Source: AV40 sp035568175 (GTDB lineage: Bacteria; Verrucomicrobiota; Verrucomicrobiia; Chthoniobacterales; UBA10450). Taken from it: DNA of 64,000 nucleotides. Under the pieces are notes generated by a model. It did not search any database, had not been told where the DNA came from, and saw only the letters and a program-made list of their open reading frames with translations. The translations under genes and the position numbers were made by a program. This document shows, in pieces, positions 27,401 to 35,892 of this stretch (the stretch's first letter is position 1; each line of letters starts with the position of its first letter). The stretch covers positions 138,198-202,197 of the forward strand of contig DATMON010000007.1 of assembly GCA_035568175.1 (NCBI GenBank), written 5' to 3'.

Positions 27401-28022
27401 CACTACCTATCATTCGCGCGATTTTCCGACGATCGAAAAGATGACGCGCGAATTTCTTGCGAAGTATCCGCACAGCCATAAACGCGAAGCGGCCATGTTC
27501 GTCCTCGCGCGGGCCGTTTATTCGCTATCCTGTCCGCGCGTCCTTTGCGTTGAGTCGGGCGAGTCCGAGGAGGTTGTTCAAAAAACCTACCGCAAGGAAC
27601 CGTTCGATCCGAAGCACGTGACGCAAGCACTCGACGATTACGATCGCGAATTTCCAAATGGACGCTACGCCGCCGACGTCCGCGACATGCGCGCCGCCAT
27701 TTTCTGGCGCGCGGGTCAATGGGACAAGGCGCTCGGCCTGACGTTCGCGCAAATTTCGGACAAAACGAAACTCGATTTGGTCGGCAGCGCTGAAACGCGC
27801 CTCGCCAATATTTTTGCCGAACTGGCCAACGTCGAACACCGCGCGCAGTTGCTTGACGCCATTCGTGCCCGGCCCGCTTCTATTCCTTTCCTCGCGGCTT
27901 ATGTCGGCGCCGCCACAACCGACCGCACGCATCCGCTGCGATATCTCCAGCGTTATTTGAGCGACCAACTCCATTTCAGAATTCCCGAACCGCCTGCCGA
28001 CAAGCCAGTGGCCGCGAATTAA
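24453..28022 (+). CDS. Large secreted helical-repeat (TPR-like) protein
   Basis: A 1189-residue protein with a signal peptide (MKLAMIVGICFLVATPCYA). Long stretches of degenerate 34-residue-like helical hairpins occur, for example residues 160-300 (CQTWFDRVIKEFPKSPRAE, LDYYIAQAES) and 390-470 (HAQALQLSQISQDQLKQ, TREAIEVLQTFLTTFPKSR), resembling the tetratricopeptide units of periplasmic assembly factors such as CpoB/YbgF. A highly charged linker rich in Lys, Glu, Asp and Ser lies at about 480-515. The C-terminal third again shows FPNGRYAADVRDMRAA-like TPR units. No catalytic motif. Likely a periplasmic scaffold working with the DUF3142-like protein it overlaps. Confidence 0.7.
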   Translation: MEISRMKLAMIVGICFLVATPCYATGGDSYEYPAALSDTLDILPGKSLGEIFLETSTIRRPAESWDSSKARELADRLGKEPLPQLLKAADDLIAQARASYTPGSDSCNIAHDVRDAVAESGANPAAAREYILERLDRHLLGDDLDKRAESATGPIKANWLYLCGATRFSSGDRTDCQTWFDRVIKEFPKSPRAEIAMFMSARCAFSATRNMSNDSSEESAKDPELIKARKTAVAKFEALRKKYPRGRFDADALGWLGALAFDSGDYLKALDYYIAQAESPGHPETLMSAIYNTEKTLAHLAPKPGGDAAFALIARHPQIAMAFTYLVLSAPEADNYDGKWDNPAEVRKWRRTILPRIAAAVAKQQDTYKSSDWHPRYLAMLVQAASASGNHAQALQLSQISQDQLKQSDDLMFARAIALQRANKTREAIEVLQTFLTTFPKSRMAPGVKIRLALALQDNHQAGEAIAALRDLLAKGSQKETTSTKDKKQDADDEEESNSKDEEKSGDEKNSEGGATGFGRLYNASLSARYMPDSNGYPAGEVEWNARDSAVYDNISGADEDEINQFIDTLLNFAPLSELLSTPDDKNLDDDGKKKVRAILAERYLAAENFGEAKKYVVDQKHQDFINRLEQLTNDNSGTPPEKAERMLKLGDTWAEARGLLLRAPLDTDTHSGSFFPGLLRRNNGHTLGLANVEDQLDDRDELHHASRWWLRAARLVPGTPLSAKARLKVLEALPQVARVSLYSEQRAREIKLEAVSREIYDKLRAESPNSPEAQRLAAYWSVPPVAKQDAEITSTTESDWTPSAACQDDAAPFGYPFSDNHAFDTLTRGNAPTEEETYRAWSEIAKRVTALRGNPNPGEVKDLAQLVHKLISTDEDATAANCLDDLVQFLTEPNPPSEAARVAYVNLRLDLLHRTHWPETPVDPGISGTDSDDAVEAEIDAAEKNPELSSFHDYLDFCRIGLIAGRRIDVTSNIPSSKEPDGTTYHSRDFPTIEKMTREFLAKYPHSHKREAAMFVLARAVYSLSCPRVLCVESGESEEVVQKTYRKEPFDPKHVTQALDDYDREFPNGRYAADVRDMRAAIFWRAGQWDKALGLTFAQISDKTKLDLVGSAETRLANIFAELANVEHRAQLLDAIRARPASIPFLAAYVGAATTDRTHPLRYLQRYLSDQLHFRIPEPPADKPVAAN

Positions 28023-28060
28023 GAACGTCCGATGCGCAATCGAATCGCGTTCAATAAGTG

Positions 28061-28351
28061 ATGGACCCTGCACGCCCTGATGATCGCGAGCCGAGCGACC
28101 CGTTCAATTCCGAGCACGCAGATCACGCGATAGTCGAGACAATCGAAATCGCGACCGAGGGCGAGGATTGCGACGAATGCGTCCGAAAACTGCGACCCGT
28201 GTTAATGAGGGTACCCGGCGTCCAAGATGTAACGGTGGATCTGGAGGACGAAAAAGTGATTGTGAAATTCGACGCGCGCAAAACGCACGCGCCCGATCTT
28301 CACGACGCGATCCTAAACAGCGGCTACAAGCCAGGGCCGGAAGCGGACTAA
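28061..28351 (+). CDS. HMA-domain protein (metallochaperone-like)
   Basis: A 96-residue soluble protein. Residues 25-92 form a ferredoxin-like heavy-metal-associated domain with the metal site CDEC (GEDCDECVRKLRPVL) and the usual PGVQDVTVDLEDEKVIVKFD strand pattern. The domain normally carries Cu(I) or a similar ion between proteins. The N-terminal 25 residues are acidic and His-containing (NSEHADHA), which is unusual for CopZ-like chaperones. No metal ATPase is in the window. A GTG three bases upstream is an alternative start. Its stop shares four bases (CTAA) with the convergent agmatine deiminase gene. Confidence 0.8.
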   Translation: MDPARPDDREPSDPFNSEHADHAIVETIEIATEGEDCDECVRKLRPVLMRVPGVQDVTVDLEDEKVIVKFDARKTHAPDLHDAILNSGYKPGPEAD

Positions 28352-29412
28352 ACTGCCGGTTGTTGTTGGGTCAGGCAGTGAAACGTGCCAAGACCCCAGA
28401 TTAATTCGCGGCAATCGATTCCGATGACGCGACGTTTGGGAAAACAATCGCGCAAGATTGACAACGCGAGTTCGTCGGCGGGATCGGCGAATGTCGGAAC
28501 GAGCACGCAACTGTTCGCGATGTAGAAATTGGCGTAGCTCGCGGGCAAGCGCAGATCTTCGCGAACCATTTTTTTAGGCATCGGCAAAGTGACAATGTCG
28601 ATCTTGCACCCGCCGATTTTCATTTCTCGGAGACGCGCAAGATTTTCCTGAAGCGGTTTGTAATTTGCGTCATTGGAATCTTCTTCGACGACGGTTACGA
28701 CTTTTGTTTCCGAAACGAAACGCGCGAGATCGTCGATGTGACCGTCGGTGTCGTCGCCTTCGATGCCGTCGCCCAGCCAGAGAATTTCGTGGACGCCAAG
28801 AAAATCGCGGAGCCGCTGTTCGATTTCGCCTCGATCCAAATTTGGATTCCGATTTTTGTTTAGGAGACACGATTGGCTAGTGAGGAGGGTGCCCGCGCCG
28901 TTCACTTCGACCGAGCCGCCTTCCAAAATCATTTCCGGGTTAAAAACCGGGACATTCAGGATTGCGGCGACGCGCGTCGGCACAACTTCATCGAGATCGA
29001 ACGGCGGATATTTATTTCCCCAGGCGTTGTAATCCCAATCGACGATCGCGAGTTTTGGATCGGCATCGCGGGTCAGGAAAATCGGGCCGTGATCGCGACA
29101 CCACGGCTCGTTCGTTGGGATTTCGTAATAGGTGATGAACTCCTGGTGCGGGAGCGAATCGAGAACTGCGCGCGCTTCAGCTTCGTGTGCGCCGTTGATG
29201 ACGTTAATACAGACCGGTTCGGAGTCCGAGCCGGACTGGCCATTACCAACCAGTGCCGCGACCATTTCGCGCAACGCCGGTAATACGCGATCGAAGGAAT
29301 CGGGAAAACTGATCCCTTCGCGCCGTGGCCAGGACAACCAGGTCGCGGCGTGCGGTTCCCATTCCGCCGGCATGCGGTAGCCAAGTTTAGCCGGAGTCTT
29401 GTCTGAAGCCAT
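28348..29412 (-). CDS. aguA: Agmatine deiminase
   Basis: About 354 residues of the guanidine-modifying (pentein) fold. It converts agmatine to N-carbamoylputrescine in the arginine decarboxylase route to putrescine. Visible: PAEWEPHAATWLSWP at the N-terminus, NEPWCRDHGPIFL, EGGSVEVNG, GDDTDGHIDDLARF (catalytic Asp/His) and the nucleophile Cys in GLGTFHCLTQQQP. ATG 29412 (ASDKTPAKLGYRMPAEW) is preferred to the upstream ATG at 29448. No arginine decarboxylase or carbamoylputrescine amidase is adjacent. Peptidyl-arginine deiminase activity cannot be excluded from sequence alone. Confidence 0.9.
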   Translation of the reverse strand: MASDKTPAKLGYRMPAEWEPHAATWLSWPRREGISFPDSFDRVLPALREMVAALVGNGQSGSDSEPVCINVINGAHEAEARAVLDSLPHQEFITYYEIPTNEPWCRDHGPIFLTRDADPKLAIVDWDYNAWGNKYPPFDLDEVVPTRVAAILNVPVFNPEMILEGGSVEVNGAGTLLTSQSCLLNKNRNPNLDRGEIEQRLRDFLGVHEILWLGDGIEGDDTDGHIDDLARFVSETKVVTVVEEDSNDANYKPLQENLARLREMKIGGCKIDIVTLPMPKKMVREDLRLPASYANFYIANSCVLVPTFADPADELALSILRDCFPKRRVIGIDCRELIWGLGTFHCLTQQQPAV

Positions 29413-29549
29413 GCGCGACAAACTAAAGGCAGGGGCGATTGACCTCAATCTCCCGCCGGGGTTGGCCCGTGGTCAGCCATGGGCAAAGCAGGCCGATGAT
29501 ACAGCAGCGCTCAACCGCGTCGCTAACAATTCCCGCAGTTGAGGAACGA

Positions 29550-29559
29550 TGTCGATCTT
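29550..29559 (-). repeat. Intergenic AAGATCGACA word
   Basis: Exact copy (minus-strand orientation) 11 bases beyond the stop of the small membrane protein gene and outside any gene. Confidence 0.85.
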
Positions 29560-29569
29560 GCGCCGGTGC

Positions 29570-29980
29570 CTAAGGGCCGCTTGAAACGCTTGGTTTGTAA
29601 ATCGCGCCGATCAGTGCACCGGCAAGGGCGAACTCGAGCACATCACCGATGCCGCCCATCAGGAGGATCTTCGGCGTCAGCGGTTCGACCGCAAACCGGA
29701 CGAAATGCAGCCCAACCAAAATCAGCCCAACGAGAATGCCGACGCATATGCCTGAGCTGATACTGCCGCCGCCATGACGGGCGTAAAGCATCGTCAGAAA
29801 GAACGCCATCACGACGTGGCCGAGAATGAGCGAAGGCCAAATCATGTCGTCGTGAGCGCGATAGTGGCTTTGGATTTCCATGTAGGCCGACTTCATGAGA
29901 ATGCCGTGCCAGACAAATCCGAAGAAGAACACGAAAACGAACGTTACGACGAATGCGATTAAGAATTTTTTCCAGTTCAT
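29570..29980 (-). CDS. Small four-helix membrane protein of unknown function
   Basis: A 136-residue protein with four hydrophobic segments: FLIAFVVTFVFVFFFGFVW (residues 6-24), WPSLILGHVVMAFFLTML (48-65), ISSGICVGILVGLILVGL (74-91) and the Gly/Ala-rich GIGDVLEFALAGALIGAI (110-127). The pattern resembles DUF1761-type membrane proteins but there is no decisive motif. In the same direction as aguA, with a G/C-rich hairpin (about 29463-29481) between them that may terminate it. Function unknown. Confidence 0.7.
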   Translation of the reverse strand: MNWKKFLIAFVVTFVFVFFFGFVWHGILMKSAYMEIQSHYRAHDDMIWPSLILGHVVMAFFLTMLYARHGGGSISSGICVGILVGLILVGLHFVRFAVEPLTPKILLMGGIGDVLEFALAGALIGAIYKPSVSSGP

Positions 29981-30084
29981 AAGTTTTTCAGGCTGTTAGT
30001 GATTACTAACCCTCAAGAACCCTCGACTTGGCTTGCGGAATTTCGCGCTGATTGTCGATCTAAATTTATCAGGAACTGCGCTCA

Positions 30085-31137
30085 CTAATCGTGCAGCCCT
30101 GGTATATGGCCGTAGCCCACAAAGCTCGGCTGCAATTTGCCATCGCCGTTTTTGTCCCGGCGCGGAATGTTGAAATCGAACACGCTCACACCGTAGCGCG
30201 ATTCCCCTTGATAAACGCGGCCGTCACTCGCGCCCACCATGACACGTCGTCCAGTCTTCTTTTCGCGGCCAAGATAAATCATGGCGTGGGTGATCGGCGG
30301 GTCGCGCTCTATCGCGTAGGTTCCGGTCCAGAAAAGCAAATCGCCGGGCTTCAAGTCTTCCAATTCGAAAGAGTCCTCCTTTTGACTCAGGACCGATTCA
30401 AACTGCCGACCTCGGCGGAGCCAGACATATTGCTGGCTCGAATCGCGCGGCACTTCAGCGACGTCATTTTGTTTGAGCACATAATAAACAAAACCCGAGC
30501 AATCCATTCCGCCGTCGGCCGGGTCGGCCGAGCCATATTTATAATCGAGATTGCGCGTGGTCAGTTCGAGCGCCGAAGTCAGGAGCTTCTGCACCTTGAG
30601 CGGATAGTTTTCGAAACCTTTGATCTGATTCGGCAGCAAAGTCGCGTTCGGAGCACCGCGTTTTGGCGATGGCGATGGCGGAGGCGGAGGCGGAGCTGAT
30701 TCCGGTGGGCTTGGGGCTGGAGATATCGATCCTTCCGGCGTTTCAAATGGCTCCGGAGTGGGCGATCCCTTCTTCTTGTGATGCGCTGAAGCGGTGGGTG
30801 CAGGCGTCGGCGAGATCTTTTTCTTCTTCGGAGTCGGCGTGGGAGTCTCCTGTTCCACTGTCGGAGTTCGTTTCTTTTTCGGGGAAGAAGTCGGCGACGG
30901 CGTTGGCGATTCCTCTTCCTTTGGTGGCGGCGAATGCTTTTTCTTTGGCAACGGAGTTGGTGTTGGCGTCGGCGATTTCCCTTTCGTCGCGCTGACAGTT
31001 TTCTTTTTTCGGCGCGGCGTCGGCGTCGGTGTCGCGAAGATTTTCTTGAGCGCCTGGCCAAGTGTCTGTTCGGCCCCGTCGCTCGCCGGAGCGACAACAC
31101 CTATGCACAGAATTAGAATCAGAGCGCGGAGAAGCAT
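30085..31137 (-). CDS. Secreted NlpC/P60 peptidoglycan hydrolase with a Pro/Thr/Lys-rich linker
   Basis: A 350-residue protein: signal peptide (LLRALILILCIGVVAPASDGA), then about 130 residues of low-complexity TPTPTP, KKK and PPPPP runs (residues 35-165), then an NlpC/P60 domain (about 185-345). The catalytic Cys is in GGMDCSGFVYYVL and the His in PITHAMIYLGR, with GDLLFWTG between them. Such enzymes cut the gamma-D-Glu to diamino acid bond of peptide stems. The basic linker could hold the enzyme to the wall or envelope. Divergent from ggt; the 74-base gap must contain both promoters. Confidence 0.88.
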   Translation of the reverse strand: MLLRALILILCIGVVAPASDGAEQTLGQALKKIFATPTPTPRRKKKTVSATKGKSPTPTPTPLPKKKHSPPPKEEESPTPSPTSSPKKKRTPTVEQETPTPTPKKKKISPTPAPTASAHHKKKGSPTPEPFETPEGSISPAPSPPESAPPPPPPSPSPKRGAPNATLLPNQIKGFENYPLKVQKLLTSALELTTRNLDYKYGSADPADGGMDCSGFVYYVLKQNDVAEVPRDSSQQYVWLRRGRQFESVLSQKEDSFELEDLKPGDLLFWTGTYAIERDPPITHAMIYLGREKKTGRRVMVGASDGRVYQGESRYGVSVFDFNIPRRDKNGDGKLQPSFVGYGHIPGLHD

Positions 31138-31211
31138 GTAGTATGTGATTGGACGCAGAATGGTTACGATTCCTTGAATCAGAGTTGCTCAATCGTAGTA
31201 GTCTTTCCCTT

Positions 31212-32930
31212 ATGAAAGCGATCCGATTTGTCGTTGCTCTTTTGCTCGTTGTCGATTTTGCATCTGCCCAAATCGATCGGATCACTGGGAAAAATTTCGC
31301 AACACGGTCGGAAGTTCTGGCGAGACACGGGATGGTTTGCACGAGCGTGCCGGCCGCGACTCAAGTTGGGATCGACATTTTGAAGAAGGGCGGCAGCGCA
31401 GTGGATGCGGCGATCGCCGCGAATGCGACGCTCGGTTTGATGGAGCCGGTTTCGAATGGAGTTGGGGGGGATTTGTTCGCGATCGTTTACAGCGCAAAAG
31501 AAAACAAACTTTACGGAATCAACGGGAGCGGACGCTCGCCACTCGGTTTGAGCTTCGAGCAAATGAAGGCTGAGCTCGACAAACTGAACCGCAAAACGAT
31601 TCCGCCGCAGGGGATGTTGCCGATCAGCGTGCCGGGAACCGTGGATGCGTGGGCCGAGCTGCACAAAAAGTTCGGCAAATTGAAACTCGCCGATGATCTC
31701 GCGCCGGCGATTCATTATGCGGAAGAAGGTTTTCCGGTTACGGAATTGATTGCCTATTACTGGGCGTTCGGGCCGCGGCTTTACAAGGGATTGCCGGGAG
31801 CATTTCTCGAGACTTATACGCTCGATGGTCAGGGCCGGACGCCTGCCAAGGGGGATATTTTTAAAAATCCGGCGCTCGCAAAAACGTTGCGATTAATTGG
31901 CGAGAAAGGGCGCGACGCTTTTTACAAAGGCGAGATCGCGGACAAGATCGACAGCTTCATGCAACAGAACGGCGGTTTTCTACGCAAAGCGGACTTCGAG
32001 AAGCATACTAGCACGTGGGTTGATCCCGTTTCGACGAACTATCGGGGCTACGAGGTTTTCGAATTGCCGCCCAACGGACAAGGGATCGCGACGCTGCAAA
32101 TCCTGAATATTCTGGAAGGATTCGATCTGCGTGCGATGGGACACAATTCGCCCGAGACCCTGCACACGATGATTGAAGCGAAGAAAATCGCGTGGGCGGA
32201 TCGCGCGAAGTACTACGCTGATCCCGCGTTTGCCAAAATTCCCCTAGCGAAATTGATTTCGAAGGAATATGCGGTCGAACGTCGCAAACTGATTGATCCG
32301 AATCGCGCCGCGAAGATTGTTGCCGCCGGCAAGATCGACAACGGCGACACGATTTACATGTGCGCGGCCGATGACGAAGGAAACATGGTTTCGCTGATTC
32401 AAAGCAACTATCGCGGCATGGGCAGCGGCATCGTGGTGCCGGGACTGGGGTTTATGTTTCAGGATCGCGGCGAATTGTTTTCGATGGAACCGGGACACGC
32501 GAACGTTTACGCGCCAGGGAAGCGCCCGTTTCACACCATCATTCCGGGGTTCGTAATGAAAGATGGCAAACCGTGGGAAGCGTTTGGCGTAATGGGCGGC
32601 GGGATGCAACCGCAAGGTCATGCACAAGTGCTAACGAACCAGATCGATTTCGGATTGAACGTGCAGGAAGCGGGCGACGCGTCGCGCTGGCAACATGAAG
32701 GCGACAACGAACCGACCGGCGAAAGAATGGAAAACGGGGGTTACGTGAATCTCGAATCCGGCATTCCCGCTGAAACGCAGCGCGAATTGAAGAAACGCGG
32801 ACACGATGTGCGTGTCGATGTCGGGGGTTACGGCGGCTATCAAGCGATCAAAGTTGAGATGCACGATGGCCAGCGCGTTTACGTCGGCGCAAGCGAGTCG
32901 CGTAAAGACGGCCAGGCGGCGGGATACTAA
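31212..32930 (+). CDS. ggt: Gamma-glutamyltransferase family Ntn-hydrolase
   Basis: About 572 residues with signal peptide MKAIRFVVALLLVVDFASA, so periplasmic. The precursor is expected to self-cleave before the Thr of GDTIYMCAADDEGN, which becomes the nucleophile; after it comes MVSLIQSNYRGMGSGIVVPGLG. The large-subunit part has GGSAVDAAIAANATLGLMEP and GVGGDLFAI as in the family, and the end has the GGGMQPQGHAQVL motif. Transfers or hydrolyses gamma-glutamyl groups, e.g. of glutathione. ATG 31212 chosen because it alone gives a signal peptide; the frame is open to 31149. Ends three bases before a convergent gene. Confidence 0.92.
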   Translation: MKAIRFVVALLLVVDFASAQIDRITGKNFATRSEVLARHGMVCTSVPAATQVGIDILKKGGSAVDAAIAANATLGLMEPVSNGVGGDLFAIVYSAKENKLYGINGSGRSPLGLSFEQMKAELDKLNRKTIPPQGMLPISVPGTVDAWAELHKKFGKLKLADDLAPAIHYAEEGFPVTELIAYYWAFGPRLYKGLPGAFLETYTLDGQGRTPAKGDIFKNPALAKTLRLIGEKGRDAFYKGEIADKIDSFMQQNGGFLRKADFEKHTSTWVDPVSTNYRGYEVFELPPNGQGIATLQILNILEGFDLRAMGHNSPETLHTMIEAKKIAWADRAKYYADPAFAKIPLAKLISKEYAVERRKLIDPNRAAKIVAAGKIDNGDTIYMCAADDEGNMVSLIQSNYRGMGSGIVVPGLGFMFQDRGELFSMEPGHANVYAPGKRPFHTIIPGFVMKDGKPWEAFGVMGGGMQPQGHAQVLTNQIDFGLNVQEAGDASRWQHEGDNEPTGERMENGGYVNLESGIPAETQRELKKRGHDVRVDVGGYGGYQAIKVEMHDGQRVYVGASESRKDGQAAGY

Positions 32931-32933
32931 TTT

Positions 32934-33527
32934 TTAATTCTTTGGCGCCTTGAGCTCCGCCAATTTTTGAATCGCACGCTCGACGTCTGATTTTCGCGCG
33001 CTGCCGAGGGCGAGGAGTTTCTCTTGCCGGTGGACATTGGCTTCGGCCGCATCGATCTCAGTTTGCTCGCGTTTGGCGGTCGCGGCGTGCGCCGCTTCGA
33101 TCGCGAGCGCCAGGCGAGTTTCCGTTTGCGCCGTGTCCGGTTTTGCGATTTCCCCCGCGGTCAGCTGTTTTTCTTTTTCCAACATTTCTTCCTTCGCGCA
33201 GGTCAACCGAGCATTAGCGAGATCAAATTCGAGATGAACGCAGCGTAGAACCCGCTGCTCGGCTTCCAGTTTCGAGAGCGCACCGATTTTGCAAAACCGT
33301 TCTGCGCTGACAGCGTTTCTCTTGGCCCGCTCGAATTCTCTTTCGAGCTTTGCCAGATCGACATCGCGCGTCGGAGAGGGAGCGGCTTTCGCAGTGGACA
33401 GCTGCTCGTCCTCGCGATTCGGAATCAGCAGAGGCGGTTCGATGTCGAACGAGTCAGGATCTTTGTTCGGCTCCCGCGCGAACAAAGTTAGGGCGACAAA
33501 TCCAAGAAGAAGCGCGGTGCCGCGCAT
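32934..33527 (-). CDS. Secreted coiled-coil protein of unknown function
   Basis: A 197-residue protein with a short signal peptide (MRGTALLLGFVALTLFA) and, from about residue 55 to 195, an almost unbroken Glu/Lys/Ala/Leu-rich helix with heptad-like spacing (LAKLEREFERAKRN, CAKEEMLEKEKQL, ANVHRQEKLLALG). The helix-turn-helix layout recalls the outer helices of TolC-like efflux proteins, but there is no beta-barrel and the protein is much too short. It lies next to the Gly-rich membrane protein gene in the same direction. Role unknown. Confidence 0.65.
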   Translation of the reverse strand: MRGTALLLGFVALTLFAREPNKDPDSFDIEPPLLIPNREDEQLSTAKAAPSPTRDVDLAKLEREFERAKRNAVSAERFCKIGALSKLEAEQRVLRCVHLEFDLANARLTCAKEEMLEKEKQLTAGEIAKPDTAQTETRLALAIEAAHAATAKREQTEIDAAEANVHRQEKLLALGSARKSDVERAIQKLAELKAPKN

Positions 33528-33570
33528 CGTGCTGAAATTATATCATCGACCGCCGTTCGACGAAGCAAAT

Positions 33571-34539
33571 TTAGTGATGTCCGCCGAGCCCACCAAGTCC
33601 GCCACCAAGCCCACCAAGTCCGCCGCCTAGTCCGCCGCCGAGACCACCACCGACTCCACCCATGGCACCACCGACACCGCCGCCCAAGCCACCGCTCATC
33701 ATCATCTGACTTGGTGCCTGAATCGCATTCATAGGCGCCTGGGTTTGGTTAGAAGTTTGCTGAATGTTTTGAGTTGTTGATCTTGCGACTGAAGTCGGGC
33801 TCTTGGTCTGGCCCACTACCTTTTGCTGCGTGCTCGAAACTTTCCGCCGGGTCGAGCTGCGCGTCGTGCTTGCGGTTCGAGTGGCTGTCGTCTTCGGCGT
33901 TATCGATGTCGCCGTTTGAGAAAGAGACTGAAACAATGAGTCAGTACCGGGAACAGAAGGCACCTCCACTCCCCCGGGGATAGAAGGCGCAGACGGAAGG
34001 GAAGGTACAGTCGGAAGAAGCGTTGGACCGGCGCCGACCGGCGCTGTTACCGTTGGGTTGCTCGGGCCAAGCGAGGTGGCGGGCTGAGAAAAATCCGAGG
34101 GCCCAGCATTTTTTTCCAAAGGAGCTTTGGCTTCGTCTCTCTTGGTCGATCCGGCTTCATTGTTAGCCAACTGATCGACCCGATTCAGCTGCGCACCAAT
34201 GTCGATCTTTTCGGTGGAAAGCGGACGCTGATAAAGAAATTCGCTCGGCCAGGCGGCGGCCGCCCGCAAAAGTTCGCCGCCATTAAAAAAGTAAAACGCG
34301 CAGGCAAGTCCGCCAACCGAAGCGATCGTGACGAAGAATATATTCGCCCAGGTCGATCGACTGAGCTGGACGCCGCGTCTGAAAACACTTGTTTTCTTAT
34401 CGACCGGGGCGGCAGAGGCCGGCGTTAAAGTTGCCGGCGACGAAAACAATTTTTCGCCAGGGGTTGAGAGCGCTTCGCGGAAATCGAGTTGGGGCATACC
34501 CTTTGCCGTCAGCCGGATAATACGGCCGACGGACGACAT
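33571..34539 (-). CDS. Single-span membrane protein with glycine-rich tail
   Basis: 322 residues: a cytoplasmic N-terminus of about 60, one membrane helix (WANIFFVTIASVGGLACAFYFF, residues 64-85), then a long Pro/Ser/Thr-rich region and a C-terminus made of GGLGG/GGVGG units ending in GGHH (about residues 280-322). The Gly tail is encoded by tandem 9-12-base repeats (33575-33690), prone to length change. No domain recognised. An alternative ATG at 34497 would shorten it by 14 residues. The linker resembles those of anchored surface proteins. Confidence 0.6.
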   Translation of the reverse strand: MSSVGRIIRLTAKGMPQLDFREALSTPGEKLFSSPATLTPASAAPVDKKTSVFRRGVQLSRSTWANIFFVTIASVGGLACAFYFFNGGELLRAAAAWPSEFLYQRPLSTEKIDIGAQLNRVDQLANNEAGSTKRDEAKAPLEKNAGPSDFSQPATSLGPSNPTVTAPVGAGPTLLPTVPSLPSAPSIPGGVEVPSVPGTDSLFQSLSQTATSITPKTTATRTASTTRSSTRRKVSSTQQKVVGQTKSPTSVARSTTQNIQQTSNQTQAPMNAIQAPSQMMMSGGLGGGVGGAMGGVGGGLGGGLGGGLGGLGGGLGGLGGHH

Positions 34540-34632
34540 TTATACAGCACAAATTATTCCGGAGCAACATCGTAGGAGACCTCGAGAAAGGCTTTCAGAA
34601 AGTCCGGCCAAGTAGATTTTTTCCTTGGCAAA

Positions 34633-35199
34633 GTGGGTTCTTATGGCATAGGACACGCTCGGAAACGGTCTGTGTATCCTCTGAGCCCTAAAATCCTAAT
34701 CGGCGCGGCGGTTTTGGCCGCAATCATATCGTCCGCGAACGCGAACCCTTTCCCGGCTTCTGGTCCAACGGTGCCCGGAACGCGCGCTCGTCTTCTTTTG
34801 GGTCAGGCAGCTGCTCCGGAGGGTGCGCCGTTCGCAGTGAAGCGGGCCATTTGGGCAGCGAACCAGCTTCATCGCAAGCCATACGTTTTTGGAGGCGGCC
34901 ACAAATCATTTATTGATCGCGGTTACGATTGCTCGGGCACAGTTTCCTATGCCCTCGGCGCAGCTGGCTTGCTAAAATCGCCCATCAGTTCCACCGAGTT
35001 TCGCAACTTTGGCGAGCGCGGTCGCGGCAAATGGATCACTGTTTATGCACGCAATGGTCACACTTACGCCATCATCGCAGGCCTGCGATTGGACACGACG
35101 CCTTATTTGACAGCGCACGACCGATGGCAGCCGGGTTGGCAAGTGGCTGAGCGTGTACCGGCGAGTGGTTTCGAAGCGCGGCACCCGGTTGGGTTGTAA
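34633..35199 (+). CDS. Secreted NlpC/P60-like hydrolase (second copy)
   Basis: A 188-residue protein from a GTG; GTG 34672 is an alternative giving a shorter signal region. Hydrophobic stretch ILIGAAVLAAIISSANA acts as signal peptide. The domain begins near residue 65 with AVKRAIWAANQLHRKPYVFGGGH, contains the catalytic Cys in RGYDCSGTVSYAL and the His in NGHTYAIIAGLRLDT. It is a compact, linker-free relative of the protein at 30085, with an unusual VYARNGHTY in place of the more common THVGIYLG. Likely a wall-stem endopeptidase. Confidence 0.75.
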   Translation: MGSYGIGHARKRSVYPLSPKILIGAAVLAAIISSANANPFPASGPTVPGTRARLLLGQAAAPEGAPFAVKRAIWAANQLHRKPYVFGGGHKSFIDRGYDCSGTVSYALGAAGLLKSPISSTEFRNFGERGRGKWITVYARNGHTYAIIAGLRLDTTPYLTAHDRWQPGWQVAERVPASGFEARHPVGL

Positions 35200-35247
35200 A
35201 TCTTCGGGGGTAGCGCCAAGATCGCTCCGGCAAAGGACCGATTCGCC

Positions 35248-35892
35248 GTGGCGAACAATACCAGATCGACATGCATCGGGCGCGATTTTGGTTTAGGCCG
35301 CGCCGAACTGCTCCAGTTCCGTGCGTTAAAAACGCCTTCCGGTGTGCAGCGTTTGTTGGACGAGTTGCCTTATAATCTTGGTTACACCGCGCGTTCGCCG
35401 AAACATGTTTTGCAGGAACGGACCGCATCTTGTCTGGAAGGCGGAATTTTTGCCGCGGCCGCACTTCGCGTTCTCGGTTTCCCTCCGCTCATCTTCGATT
35501 TGGAAGCGGAGCAAGACACGGATCACGTAGTCGCGATTTTTAAACTGCGCGGACACTGGGGCGCGGTGGCGAAATCCAACTTTACCGGTTGTCGTTATCG
35601 CGAGCCGGTCTATCGCACTCTCCGCGAGCTGGCGATGAGCTATTTCAATATTTATTTCAATCTGCGTTTCGAGCGCACCCTGCGCCGCTACTCGCGTCCG
35701 GTGAACCTCGCCCGCTTCGACCATCTTAATTGGATGACAACCGATGAGCCGGTTTGGTTTATCGCCGAACATCTTTGCGAGATCCCGCACATTTCTCTGC
35801 TCACATCGGGAATGAAAAAAAATCTCACCCGCCTTGATCCACGCAGTGTTGCCGGCGAAATGGTCGGTCACCGAAAAAAATCGCGGCGATAG
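35248..35892 (+). CDS. Transglutaminase-like cysteine protein
   Basis: A 214-residue protein starting at GTG with no signal peptide. The core has a Cys in ERTASCLEGGIFAAAALRVLGFPP, a His in DTDHVVAIFKLRGHWGAVAKSNF and a possible Asp/Asn ligand there, the order and spacing of the transglutaminase-like superfamily triad (Cys-His-Asp). Members include proteases and wall-linked enzymes. The remainder is helical with aromatic residues (MSYFNIYFNLRFERTL). Neighbouring NlpC/P60 and HExxH genes point to envelope or protein-processing work, but substrate is unknown. Confidence 0.6.
   Translation: MANNTRSTCIGRDFGLGRAELLQFRALKTPSGVQRLLDELPYNLGYTARSPKHVLQERTASCLEGGIFAAAALRVLGFPPLIFDLEAEQDTDHVVAIFKLRGHWGAVAKSNFTGCRYREPVYRTLRELAMSYFNIYFNLRFERTLRRYSRPVNLARFDHLNWMTTDEPVWFIAEHLCEIPHISLLTSGMKKNLTRLDPRSVAGEMVGHRKKSRR

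Noticed and set aside
30600..31050. Tandem DNA repeat in the NlpC/P60 linker
   Set aside because: The TPTP/KKK region is low-complexity coding with variable codons, not a regular nucleotide repeat; treated as part of the protein.
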